A stretch of 64,000 bases of DNA from Microbacterium excoecariae (GTDB taxonomy: Bacteria > Actinomycetota > Actinomycetes > Actinomycetales > Microbacteriaceae). The notes under the pieces were generated by a model. The model made no database searches, was not told where the DNA came from, and saw only the letters and a program-made list of their open reading frames with translations. The translations under genes and the position numbers were made by a program. Every line of letters starts with the position of its first letter. Positions within the stretch are counted from its first letter, which is position 1. The stretch covers positions 1,116,001 to 1,180,000 of the forward strand of contig NZ_JAANCO010000001.1 in assembly GCF_011326725.1 (NCBI RefSeq), written 5' to 3'. Positions 7,335 to 15,600 of this stretch are shown here, piece by piece.

Positions 7335-8456
7335 TCAGCTGAGGGCGCCGAGGGCCGTCGCGACGGCGTCCAGGCGCGCGTCCGACACGAGGCCGGCGTG
7401 ATAGACGTAGATCCCGTCGAGGTGGGTCGCGCGCGGCCATGCGTCGGCGATCGCCGCGGTGGTCGCCGGCGGGAGCGCATTGAGATAGCCCGAGACGGGG
7501 CCGGCGAAGCCGCGCGCGCGAAGCGCGGCGACCGCGCCGGGGCCGCGGAGCGCGTCGTGGCCGGGGAGGACGACCTCGTCGGCGTGCTCGAGAATCCCCT
7601 CCGGCGCGGCGAACGGGCCCGTGGCCCACGGATCCGGCTGCGCGTGGAACGCGAGCGTCGTCACGCCGTGCGCGATCGTCGCCTCGCGCACGTCCGCCGC
7701 GAGAGCCGCGCGCGCGGCGGAGCGCACGGCGAGGACAACGGGCGCGAGGTCGGCGAGGGCCGCCTGGGCGCGCGCCGGATCGCCGACCGCGCCGCGGACG
7801 CGCTCCCGCAGCTCTCGCGGATCCGCCCCCTCTCGGCGGTACGCGCCCTCGCACGCCGCGCAGAAGCAGACGGAGAGCAGGGCCTCGTCGTCCGCCGACC
7901 AGTCGGCGCCCTGGGTCTTCTCGTGGTGCCCGAAGTGGCCGAATCCCAGGGGGCCGCACGCCTCGACCATCATCCGGTCGGCGCGGGAGAACCGCGCGGC
8001 CTGGCCGGCGAGGAGGGCGGCGTAGTCGCGCACCTCGCCGGAGGTCGGGCACAGCGCGTAGGGGTAGGTGTCGCCGAAGGCGTTGCGCACCGCGACATCG
8101 GGGTTCTCCGATCCGACGGCCGCGGCGTGCGTAAGGACGACCCACGGTTCGACCTCGAGTCCGGCGCGGGTCAGCGCCTTCTCGGCGAGGCGATACGCGT
8201 CCTCGCCCGCCCACGGCGTCGCCTCGCGCGGGCGGAGGCGCCGCCCCGCCCAGACGGCGTCGTCGCGCGGCACGTAGATCGCGGCGCTCGCCGCGTCCAC
8301 GACCCGGTGGCGCGGGTGGCGCGGGGTCGCCGCGCGGACGGAGTGGTAGACGGACGCGACGGCGGCGCCGGTGGCGCCCGTGGCCGCGAAGCGATCCGCC
8401 GCGCCCGGATCGCCCACGACGTCCCACGGGTACAGGCACAGGCGCGCGGTCGTCAT
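7335..8456 (-). CDS. Conserved protein of unknown function in the uronate locus
   Basis: I cannot assign this 373-residue protein to a characterised family. It has no signal peptide or membrane segment and looks like an alpha/beta barrel. Conserved-looking features are CPTSGEVRDYAALL (about residue 137), an acidic-aromatic patch MVEACGPLGFGHFGHHEK (about residues 160-178) that could hold catalytic acids, and a cysteine cluster CFCAAC near residue 200. It overlaps the stop of the IclR gene by 4 bp, so it is co-translated with the regulator and the uronate dehydrogenase. A glycosidase-like or lactonase role in the same pathway is a guess from context only. Confidence 0.6.
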   Translation of the reverse strand: MTTARLCLYPWDVVGDPGAADRFAATGATGAAVASVYHSVRAATPRHPRHRVVDAASAAIYVPRDDAVWAGRRLRPREATPWAGEDAYRLAEKALTRAGLEVEPWVVLTHAAAVGSENPDVAVRNAFGDTYPYALCPTSGEVRDYAALLAGQAARFSRADRMMVEACGPLGFGHFGHHEKTQGADWSADDEALLSVCFCAACEGAYRREGADPRELRERVRGAVGDPARAQAALADLAPVVLAVRSAARAALAADVREATIAHGVTTLAFHAQPDPWATGPFAAPEGILEHADEVVLPGHDALRGPGAVAALRARGFAGPVSGYLNALPPATTAAIADAWPRATHLDGIYVYHAGLVSDARLDAVATALGALS

Positions 8457-9235
8457 CGCACCCCGTTCGCCTGCAGCTCGGACGCGAGCCGCGCGGCGTG
8501 CAGCGACACGATGCCGCCGACGCGCGCGATCTCCTCCTCCGTCGCGACCGCGGCGGGCATCGAGCAGCTGATCGCGTCGGTCGCGGGGATCCGGTACTGC
8601 ACGGGCGCCGCGACGCACACGACGTCGGGCGTGCTCTCGCCGCGCTCCGTGCTGTAGCCGCGCCGCCGGGCCGCCGCGAGCTGGTCGTCGAGCTCCGCGC
8701 GATCCGTGACCGTCTGCGGCGTGAGCGCGGCCAGCTCGCCGTCGCCGGTGACGGCGGCGCGCTCGTCGGGGGTCAGTTGCGCGAGGAGCGCCTTGCCGAG
8801 CGCAGTGCAGTACGCGGGGAGCTTCCGGCCGATGCGGGAGGCGCGCCGGTGGGAGTTCGAGGGCTCGCGCGTGGCGAGATACAGCACGCTGTCGCCCTCG
8901 AGGCGTGCGTAGTGGGTCGTGAAGCCGGTCTCGTCGCGGATCTCTTCGAGCACCGGCGCCGCGAACGGGATCGCCCGGTCGCGGTCGAGATAGGAGGTGC
9001 CGACGACGAGTGCCTGTGCACCGATCGAGACCTGCGTGCCGTCCTCGCTCATGTCGATCCACCGGTTCGCCGCGAGCGTGTGGAGCAGCTGGTGCAGGCT
9101 CGAGCGCGGATAGCCGGTGATCCTGTGGAGCTCGACGACTGCGAGCGGGCGCGCGGCCCGCCCGAGCGCCTCGAGAATGTGCAGCGTGCGGTCGGCGGAC
9201 TTCACCGCGCGCTGGTCGGCCGCGGGGGTGCTCAC
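8453..9235 (-). CDS. IclR-family transcriptional regulator of the uronate locus
   Basis: A 260-residue IclR regulator: winged helix at about residues 10-70 (VKSADRTLHILEALG, GYPRSSLHQLLHTLAANRWI) and a GAF-like effector domain from about residue 85 to the end (TALGKALLAQL, TERGESTPDVVCVAAPV). IclR proteins near sugar-acid genes typically respond to a pathway intermediate such as 2-keto-3-deoxy sugars. The GTG start at 9235 overlaps the stop of the upstream uronate dehydrogenase gene, and its own stop overlaps the next gene. The likely target is the palindrome at 10113-10128 between the two divergent operons. Confidence 0.92.
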   Translation of the reverse strand: MSTPAADQRAVKSADRTLHILEALGRAARPLAVVELHRITGYPRSSLHQLLHTLAANRWIDMSEDGTQVSIGAQALVVGTSYLDRDRAIPFAAPVLEEIRDETGFTTHYARLEGDSVLYLATREPSNSHRRASRIGRKLPAYCTALGKALLAQLTPDERAAVTGDGELAALTPQTVTDRAELDDQLAAARRRGYSTERGESTPDVVCVAAPVQYRIPATDAISCSMPAAVATEEEIARVGGIVSLHAARLASELQANGVR

Positions 9236-10011
9236 CAGGTTCCTCCGAGGGGGTGCTCGTCGTCGGCGAAGGCGCCGCCGATGAGATCCGGATCCGCCTG
9301 CGGCTCCGGGGGGAACGGCGCCCACGCCTCGGCATCGTCTCGCGGATCGTATCCGATGTCGCGGCCCGGGCCGAGGGGGAACCAGCCCTTGGTGTTGCCC
9401 GAGACGGCGTAGACGATGTGGTGGCCGGGCGTCGCCGTCTGGTCGGTCGCCTCGACGAGGCGGACGAGATCGGCGTACGACAGCCAGGTGTGGCGGTGTC
9501 GTTCGCTGCGGGGGATGTCGGAGAGCGTGCCGATCCGCGCCGAGACGACCGTCATGCCGAATCGGTCGGCGAAGACGGATCCGAGCGCCTCTGCGGCGAC
9601 CTTCGACACGCCGTAGTACGTGTCCGGTCGCGGGACGAGCTCGGCGCCCGGCGTTCCGACGGGCCAGAAGCCGATCGCGTGGGTCGAGCTCGCGAGGAGC
9701 GCGCGGCGGACGCCCGCCCGGTGCGCGGCCTCCAGTACGCGCTGCGTGCCGTCGATGTTCGTCGCGAGGATGTCCTCCCACGGCCGCTCGCGGCTGAGTC
9801 CGCCCATGTGGACGACCGTGTCGACGCCCGTCATCGCCTCGTCGAGCGTTCCGGCGTCGAGGAAGCTGCCGCGCAGCGCGCGCTCGCTGTCGGCGACCTC
9901 CGCGACCGGTGCCGGGTCGAGCAGCGTGACCCGATGGCCCGCGGCGGCGAGCAGGGGGCGGATCCCCGTGGCGGCCATGCCGGCGGCGCCCGTGAGAAGG
10001 AAGTGCGACAC
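9232..10011 (-). CDS. udh: NAD-dependent uronate dehydrogenase (extended SDR)
   Basis: A 259-residue NAD-dependent epimerase/dehydratase-family protein matching bacterial uronate dehydrogenases in length and motifs. It has the nucleotide-binding turn TGAAGMAATG near the N-terminus, VVHMGGLSRERPWEDIL, ASSTHAIGF and the catalytic pair in YYGVSK. The reaction is oxidation of D-glucuronate or D-galacturonate to the aldarolactone, the first step of the oxidative uronate pathway. All later steps are encoded in the divergent operon. The GTG start at 10011 has AAAGGAG upstream. It is the first gene of the udh-iclR-unknown operon. Confidence 0.85.
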   Translation of the reverse strand: MSHFLLTGAAGMAATGIRPLLAAAGHRVTLLDPAPVAEVADSERALRGSFLDAGTLDEAMTGVDTVVHMGGLSRERPWEDILATNIDGTQRVLEAAHRAGVRRALLASSTHAIGFWPVGTPGAELVPRPDTYYGVSKVAAEALGSVFADRFGMTVVSARIGTLSDIPRSERHRHTWLSYADLVRLVEATDQTATPGHHIVYAVSGNTKGWFPLGPGRDIGYDPRDDAEAWAPFPPEPQADPDLIGGAFADDEHPLGGTW

Positions 10012-10076
10012 GAGGACTCCTTTGAACGTCGTGTGGCGCGGGGGAGATGCCCCGATCGTGTCGGCGACATCGGCGG

Positions 10077-10128
10077 TTGACAACCCCGGCCCGTGTCCAT
10101 ACGCTAGCACGCGTTCTCAATCGTGAAC
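10077..10128. promoter_or_regulatory. Divergent uronate promoters with shared operator
   Basis: For the plus strand, TTGACA (10077-10082), a 17-bp spacer and TACGCT (10100-10105) form a near-ideal promoter for the ABC operon. On the minus strand TAGCGT (10101-10106) is a -10 for the udh operon. GTTCTCAATCGTGAAC (10113-10128) is a palindrome with 12 of 16 positions symmetric. It lies at the plus-strand start site and over the minus-strand -35 zone, so one bound IclR dimer could govern both operons. Confidence 0.65.
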
Positions 10129-10156
10129 AGCATTCGCGTATATGAATGGATACTCA

Positions 10157-11491
10157 ATGAAGATTATCGGACTGCCCGCCCGCGCCGTTGCGGGCACGGC
10201 GATCGTGGGGCTCGCGATCTCCGTCGCGGGCTGCTCGTCGACCCCCAGCGACGACTCCTCCGAGGCTCTGGAGGTCTGGACCCGGAGCAACACCGAGGAC
10301 GCCATGACGTACGAGGCGATCTTCGACGCCTTCACGGAGGAAACCGGCATCGAGGTCGAGTACACCCCCGTTCCGGAGTTCGACACGCAGCTGCAGGCCC
10401 GCGCCTCGCAGAAGGACCTCCCGGACGTCTTCATCAACGACGCCGGATCCATGGGCCAGTACCAGTCGCAGGGCTACATCCTCCCCGTCGACCGCGACGC
10501 GCTCGCGGGCGCCGACGAGATCTCGGACGCGACCTGGGAGCAGAACCTCGGCACGGACGGCACCTATTACGGCGTGCCCTACTCCCGCCAGGCGAACATC
10601 GTCATGATCCGCAAGGACTGGCGCGAGGCCATCGGCGCCGACGTCCCCACGACCTGGGACGAGCTCTCGGAGCTCGCGCTGGCCTTCGCGACGGAGGACC
10701 CGGATGGCAACGGCCAGGACGACACGTACGGCATGGTCGTCGCCGGCTCCGCGCAGAGCGGCTACATCGCGCGCTGGGGCAACAGCTACATCTGGCAGGC
10801 CGGCGGCGAGATCCTCGCCTCGGACGACGAGGGCCACTACACCTCGGCCATCAACACCCCCGAGGTCGAGACGGCCATGGAGTGGATGCGCGACCAGTTC
10901 TGCACCGAGGGTGTCGTCGTGCCGAACTCGATCAACCTCACGACGGCCGAGACGCCGTTCTTCGGCGAGGGCACGGCGGGCATCTGGCTCACCGGACCGT
11001 ACAACATCGCATCGAGCGACGATCAGCTGGGCCAGGAAAACGTCGAGGCCATTCCGATGCCGGAGGGCCCCGAGTCCGCCACGACCTTCGCCGAGGGCGA
11101 GAACATCTACTTCGGCGCGAGCTCGGAGAAGAGCGAGGAGCAGCAGGCGCTCGCCGAGTTCCTCATCAGCGCCGAGGCGCAGGAGATTGGGATGACGATC
11201 TTCGAGGGCGAGGACGGGATCCAGACCAAGCCGGTCGTGCGCCTTCCCGTCAACGAGAACGTCGACGTGGCCGAGGTCACCGGCGACGAGCGCTGGGGGA
11301 TCACGGCGGACTCGTACGCCGAGGACTCGAAGGCCTTCCCCTGGAACATCAACTTCATCCCCTACCGCCAGATCCTGGCCGACGGCATGAACGCGATGAT
11401 GGCCGACTGCTCGAGCGACATCCCCGCCGGGCTCGAGGAGATCGACGCCCAGCTGACCGCTCAGCTGGAGACCGACGGTCTGCTCCCGTGA
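10157..11491 (+). CDS. Sugar ABC transporter substrate-binding lipoprotein (CUT1)
   Basis: A 444-residue extracellular solute-binding protein of the family-1 sugar type. The signal peptide ends in the lipobox VAGC, so the mature protein is lipid-anchored. The fold signature is ALEVWTRSNTEDAMTYEAIFD at the start and TTWDELSELALAFATEDPDGNGQDDTYGM in the middle. With the two following permeases it imports a sugar acid or oligosaccharide. No ATPase gene is nearby; CUT1 systems often share an MsiK-like ATPase encoded elsewhere. I prefer the ATG at 10157 (GGA 6 nt upstream, Met-Lys start); 10142 is an in-frame alternative. Confidence 0.92.
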   Translation: MKIIGLPARAVAGTAIVGLAISVAGCSSTPSDDSSEALEVWTRSNTEDAMTYEAIFDAFTEETGIEVEYTPVPEFDTQLQARASQKDLPDVFINDAGSMGQYQSQGYILPVDRDALAGADEISDATWEQNLGTDGTYYGVPYSRQANIVMIRKDWREAIGADVPTTWDELSELALAFATEDPDGNGQDDTYGMVVAGSAQSGYIARWGNSYIWQAGGEILASDDEGHYTSAINTPEVETAMEWMRDQFCTEGVVVPNSINLTTAETPFFGEGTAGIWLTGPYNIASSDDQLGQENVEAIPMPEGPESATTFAEGENIYFGASSEKSEEQQALAEFLISAEAQEIGMTIFEGEDGIQTKPVVRLPVNENVDVAEVTGDERWGITADSYAEDSKAFPWNINFIPYRQILADGMNAMMADCSSDIPAGLEEIDAQLTAQLETDGLLP

Positions 11492-12441
11492 CAGCCGACC
11501 TGACCACCGAGGCCGCCGTCGTCGTCAACGGACGACGGCGGCCTCGCCGGCCGGTCACCGGCCCGTCCCGCCGCGCCCGGTTCTCGCGGGCGCTGATCCC
11601 GTGGATGTTCCTCGTCCCGGGCCTTGTCCTCGGCGCGATCTTCAAGTTCTATCCGATGTTCGAGGGCTTCCGGATGAGCGTCATGAAGGTGCAGCCGTTC
11701 CTCGGCGACATCTTCGTCGGCCTCGACAACTACGCCGCGGTCGTGACCGACCAGCGCTTCATCGACGCGATCGGGCACACCGTATTCCTCGCCGTCGTGC
11801 AGACGGCGGGCGCGATCGCGCTCGGCGGCCTCCTCGCGCTCCTCCTCGAGGGGCAGACCCGCCGGCTCTGGATCGTGCGCACGGGTGTGTTCCTCCCCGT
11901 CGTTACAGCGATCGCGGTCATCGGGGAGATCTGGCGCATCATCTACTTCCCCACCGAGGCCGGCTTCCTCAACACAATCCTCGGCCTGGTCGGGATCCCC
12001 GCGCAGCCCTTCCTCAGTGACGAGTCCACCGCGCTCGCGTCGGTCGCGATCGTCGGCATCTGGACGGGCGCGCCCTACAACATGGTCATCATCCTCGCGG
12101 GCCTTACGGGAATCGACCGCGCGCTCTACGAGTCCGCCGCGATCGACGGCGTGACGACCTGGCAGCGCATGCGCTACATCGTGCTCCCCGCGCTGCGCCC
12201 CGCGATCGCGGTCGTGCTCACGCTCGCCGCGATCCGCAGCCTCCGCATCTTCACGGAGATCTACGTCCTGACCGGCGGCGGCCCCGCCGGAAGCACCGAG
12301 GTCTGGATGACCCGCGTGTTCTCGATCGGGTTCGACGCCGGGAATCTGGGCGTCGCCTCGGCCGCGTCCGTCCTCCTGCTCGTGACCACGCTGATCCTGA
12401 CCCTCGTCGTGCAGTTCGCGACCCGTCGCAAGGAGTCCTGA
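11488..12441 (+). CDS. Sugar ABC transporter permease 1 (MalF-like)
   Basis: A 317-residue membrane protein with a basic cytosolic N-terminus and about six hydrophobic helices beginning at IPWMFLVPGLVLGAIF. The permease EAA loop that contacts the ATPase reads YESAAIDGVTTWQRMRYIVLP, the standard MalF/UgpA form. The GTG start at 11488 overlaps the stop of the binding-protein gene (GTGA). It pairs with the next permease to form the channel for the uronate-locus importer. Confidence 0.93.
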   Translation: MTADLTTEAAVVVNGRRRPRRPVTGPSRRARFSRALIPWMFLVPGLVLGAIFKFYPMFEGFRMSVMKVQPFLGDIFVGLDNYAAVVTDQRFIDAIGHTVFLAVVQTAGAIALGGLLALLLEGQTRRLWIVRTGVFLPVVTAIAVIGEIWRIIYFPTEAGFLNTILGLVGIPAQPFLSDESTALASVAIVGIWTGAPYNMVIILAGLTGIDRALYESAAIDGVTTWQRMRYIVLPALRPAIAVVLTLAAIRSLRIFTEIYVLTGGGPAGSTEVWMTRVFSIGFDAGNLGVASAASVLLLVTTLILTLVVQFATRRKES

Positions 12442-13355
12442 TGACCACCGCCGGTTTCCGCGTCCGTCCGCGCCGCGAGAAGGCGTCCGAGACGAGCTCG
12501 CAGTTCGACACGGCCCTCGGGTGGCGCCCCGGGCTGCGCTTTTCCAACGTCGTGCGCACGATCCTCTGCGTGCTCGCGCTACTCGTCTTCGTCGTCCCGT
12601 TCATCACGATCTTCTCGGGCGCGTTCGACGGGCAGAACGATTCGACCACCCTGTCGCTGTGGCCCGCCGAGCCGTCGCTCGTGCCCGCGCAGGTCGCCAC
12701 GCAGAAGGGCATCTGGGGCTACTTCGCGAACTCCCTGTTCATCGTCGGCGGCGGCCTCGTGCTGCAGATCGCGGTCGCGGTGCTCGCCTCCTACGCGCTC
12801 GCTCGCCACCGGTTCCGCGGGCAGTCGTTCGTCATGATGCTCTTCCTCCTGACGATGATGCTTCCCGAGGAGATGATCGCGATCCCGCTGTCGCAGGTCA
12901 TCGGCGAGGTGCCGCTGCTCGGCCTCAACCTCCGCGGCACCCCGTGGGGCGTCATCCTGCCGATCGCCGTCTGGGGCTTCTCCGTCCTGCTCATGACGGA
13001 GTTCATGCGCGAGATCCCGATGGAGATCGAGGAGGCGGCGCGCCTGGACGGCGTGGGCGAGCTGCGGATGCTCTGGACGATCATCCTGCCGCTGTGCAAG
13101 CCCGTCCTCGGCGTCGTGACGATCTTCGGCTTCATGATGATCTGGGATCAGTACCTCCTGCCCCTGATCGCCGCGGACTCGCCCGACGACTACACGCTGA
13201 CCGTCGCGCTCAGCATCCTCCGCTCGGACCCGCAGACGGGCAGCGGCGTGCTCCTGTTCGGCGCGCTCCTCGCGCTCCTGCCGAGCCTCATCATCTACCT
13301 CCTCATGCAGAAGTCGCTGATCCGTGGCATCACGGCCGGCGCGACGAAGGGCTGA
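12441..13355 (+). CDS. Sugar ABC transporter permease 2 (MalG-like)
   Basis: A 304-residue membrane protein with about six helices and the MalG-type EAA loop (IEEAARLDGVGELRMLWTII). The N-terminus is basic and cytosolic; an extracytoplasmic loop follows the first helix. Its ATG overlaps the stop of the first permease (TGATG). Translational coupling of binding protein, permease 1 and permease 2 indicates one transport complex of fixed stoichiometry. The cognate ATPase is not in the window. Confidence 0.93.
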   Translation: MTTAGFRVRPRREKASETSSQFDTALGWRPGLRFSNVVRTILCVLALLVFVVPFITIFSGAFDGQNDSTTLSLWPAEPSLVPAQVATQKGIWGYFANSLFIVGGGLVLQIAVAVLASYALARHRFRGQSFVMMLFLLTMMLPEEMIAIPLSQVIGEVPLLGLNLRGTPWGVILPIAVWGFSVLLMTEFMREIPMEIEEAARLDGVGELRMLWTIILPLCKPVLGVVTIFGFMMIWDQYLLPLIAADSPDDYTLTVALSILRSDPQTGSGVLLFGALLALLPSLIIYLLMQKSLIRGITAGATKG

Positions 13356-13359
13356 ATCC

Positions 13360-14610
13360 ATGATCATTCGCGACGTCATCGTGACCCCCATCGCGTTTCG
13401 GGATCCGCCCCTGCTGAACGCCGCGGGCCTCCACGAACCCCTCGCGCTGCGTAGCGTCGTGCGTCTCGTCGTCGACGGTGGCATCGTCGGCCTCGGCGAG
13501 GGTGGCGGCGGGCAGCAGCTCATCCGCGGCCTGGAGGCCGCGGGCCCGGCGGTCGTCGGCAAGAGCGTGTTCGACCTCAACGGCATCGAGGCCGCCATCA
13601 ACGCGGTGCTCGGCGGCGGAGACGACGCGCTCGCCCGCCGCGACCGCCGCGCGGTCTTCTCGCCCATCGAGGTCGCCGCGCACGACGCGCAGGGCAAGAT
13701 CCTCGGCCTCCCGGTCTCGACGCTGCTGGGCGGCGCGGTCCGTGACCGCGTGCCGTACAGTGCCTACCTGTTCTACAAGTGGGCGGCCCACCCGGATCCC
13801 GTCACGGGCGAGATCGGTGAGCCCGACGCGTGGGGCGAGGCGGTCACCCCCGAGGGGATCGTTCGGCAGGCGCGCACCCTTATCGATCGCTACGGCTTCG
13901 AGTCGATCAAACTCAAGGCCGGGGTGTTCCCGCCCGACGAGGAGATCGCGGCGATCCGCGCGCTCGCCGAGGCGTTCCCCGGGTATCCGCTCCGGATCGA
14001 CCCGAACGGCGCGTGGAGTATCGAGACGGCCGAGCGGGTCGGGCGCGAGCTCGGCTCCATCCTCGAGTACTTCGAGGATCCGGTCCTCGGCCTGGACGGC
14101 ATGTCCGAGGTGCGCGCCCGCACGGGCCTGCCGCTCGCCACCAACATGTGCGTCGTTGCGTTTGAACACGTGCGCGAGGCGGTCGAGAAGGACTCCGTCC
14201 AGATCATCCTCGGCGACCACCACTACTGGGGTGGGCTGCGACGCACGCGCGAGCTTGGCGCGATCTGCGAAACCTTCGGCATCGGCATGTCGATGCACTC
14301 CAACTCGCACCTGGGGATCTCACTTGCCGCGATGACGCACGTCGCCGCGGCCACGCCGACCCTCACCTACGCGTGCGACACGCACTACCCGTGGAACCGC
14401 GAGGACGACATCGTGCGCCCGGGCGCCCTCGAGATCACCGGCGGCGCGATCGCCGTTCCGACGGGCCCCGGCCTCGGCGTCGAGCTCGACGAGGACGCCC
14501 TTGAGCGCCAGCACCGCGTCTACCTCGATAGCGCCCAGCGCGATCGCGACGACGCGGGATACATCCGGCGGTTCCAGCCCGCGTTCGACCCCCAGCTGCC
14601 GCGGTTCTGA
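13360..14610 (+). CDS. gudD: Glucarate dehydratase (enolase superfamily)
   Basis: A 416-residue enolase-superfamily enzyme with the glucarate-dehydratase residue set: the KxK pair in SIKLKAG, metal ligands in RIDPNGAW, YFEDP and ATNMCVV (the Asn ligand is typical of this subgroup), the Asp of LGDHHYWGG and the catalytic His of SMHSNSHLG. It dehydrates D-glucarate (and often galactarate or L-idarate) to 5-dehydro-4-deoxy-D-glucarate. The ATG at 13360 lies just after the permease stop, so it belongs to the same transcript. It connects uronate dehydrogenase upstream with the dehydratase downstream. Confidence 0.92.
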   Translation: MIIRDVIVTPIAFRDPPLLNAAGLHEPLALRSVVRLVVDGGIVGLGEGGGGQQLIRGLEAAGPAVVGKSVFDLNGIEAAINAVLGGGDDALARRDRRAVFSPIEVAAHDAQGKILGLPVSTLLGGAVRDRVPYSAYLFYKWAAHPDPVTGEIGEPDAWGEAVTPEGIVRQARTLIDRYGFESIKLKAGVFPPDEEIAAIRALAEAFPGYPLRIDPNGAWSIETAERVGRELGSILEYFEDPVLGLDGMSEVRARTGLPLATNMCVVAFEHVREAVEKDSVQIILGDHHYWGGLRRTRELGAICETFGIGMSMHSNSHLGISLAAMTHVAAATPTLTYACDTHYPWNREDDIVRPGALEITGGAIAVPTGPGLGVELDEDALERQHRVYLDSAQRDRDDAGYIRRFQPAFDPQLPRF

Positions 14611-14658
14611 CCGCCGCCCGCACCCTCTTTCGACACACCCTCAGGAGACACGATCCCC

Positions 14659-15600
14659 ATGACCACGACCGCAGCGGGCGACACCCACGCGACCCTCGCC
14701 TTCGACGGCGTCCTCTTCTTCCCCGTCACCCCCTTCACCCCCGCGGGTGAGGTCGACGTCGACGTCCTCACCGCGCACGTCGCGGGCGGGGTCGAGCACG
14801 GCGCGGGCGGCGTGTTCGTCGCGTGCGGCACGGGCGAGTTCCACGCCCTGTCGCTGGGGGAGTACGAGCAGGTCGTGCGCGCGGGCGTGGCCGCCGTGGC
14901 CGGGCGGGTCCCCGTCATCGCGGGCGTCGGCGGGGCGATCGGCCAGGCCGCCGAGATGATCCGGATCGCGGAGAGCGCCGGCGCCGACGGCTTCCTCCTC
15001 CTCCCGCCCTACCTCGTGAACGGCCCGCAGGACGGCGTTGCCCGGTACATCGAGGAGATCGCCGCGCGCACGTCGCTCCCCGTGATCGCGTACCACCGCG
15101 GCCAGGGCGCGCTCACGCTGGCCACGGTCGAGCGGCTCCTCGCGCTGCCGAACCTCGCCGGCATCAAGGACGGCGTCGGCGACGTCGCCCTCATGCAGCA
15201 GTTCGTCGCGGCGGCGCGGCGGCGCGGGCGGGACGACCTGCAGTTCTTCAACGGTCTGCTCACCGCCGAGGCGAGCCAGGCCTCCTACACGGCCATCGGC
15301 GTGCCGCTGTACTCGTCCGCGGCATTCGCCATGGCACCCGAGATCGCGTCGCGGTTCTACGCGGCGCATCGCGACGGCGACGCCGCGACGCAGGCGCGGC
15401 TCCTCGACGAGTTCTACACGCCGCTGATCCGCCTGCGCGACACGACGCCCGGGTTCGGCGTGGCGCTCATCAAGGCGGGCCTCGCCGCGTCCGGCGTCGC
15501 GGTCGGCGGCGTCCGCGCCCCGTTGAGCGACCCGACGCCCGAGCAGGTCGAGGAGCTCGCCGCGATCCTCGCGCACGGCCGGAAGCTGGTGTCCGCGTGA
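14659..15600 (+). CDS. kdgD: 5-dehydro-4-deoxyglucarate dehydratase
   Basis: A 313-residue member of the dihydrodipicolinate synthase superfamily. The Schiff-base lysine is Lys170 (GIKDGVGD) and the catalytic Tyr145 lies in IAYHRGQ, the family's version of the DHDPS tyrosine. It dehydrates and decarboxylates 5-dehydro-4-deoxyglucarate to 2-oxoglutarate semialdehyde with release of CO2. Start 14659 is preceded by AGGAG. Its stop overlaps the GTG of the aldehyde dehydrogenase that takes its product. Confidence 0.93.
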   Translation: MTTTAAGDTHATLAFDGVLFFPVTPFTPAGEVDVDVLTAHVAGGVEHGAGGVFVACGTGEFHALSLGEYEQVVRAGVAAVAGRVPVIAGVGGAIGQAAEMIRIAESAGADGFLLLPPYLVNGPQDGVARYIEEIAARTSLPVIAYHRGQGALTLATVERLLALPNLAGIKDGVGDVALMQQFVAAARRRGRDDLQFFNGLLTAEASQASYTAIGVPLYSSAAFAMAPEIASRFYAAHRDGDAATQARLLDEFYTPLIRLRDTTPGFGVALIKAGLAASGVAVGGVRAPLSDPTPEQVEELAAILAHGRKLVSA

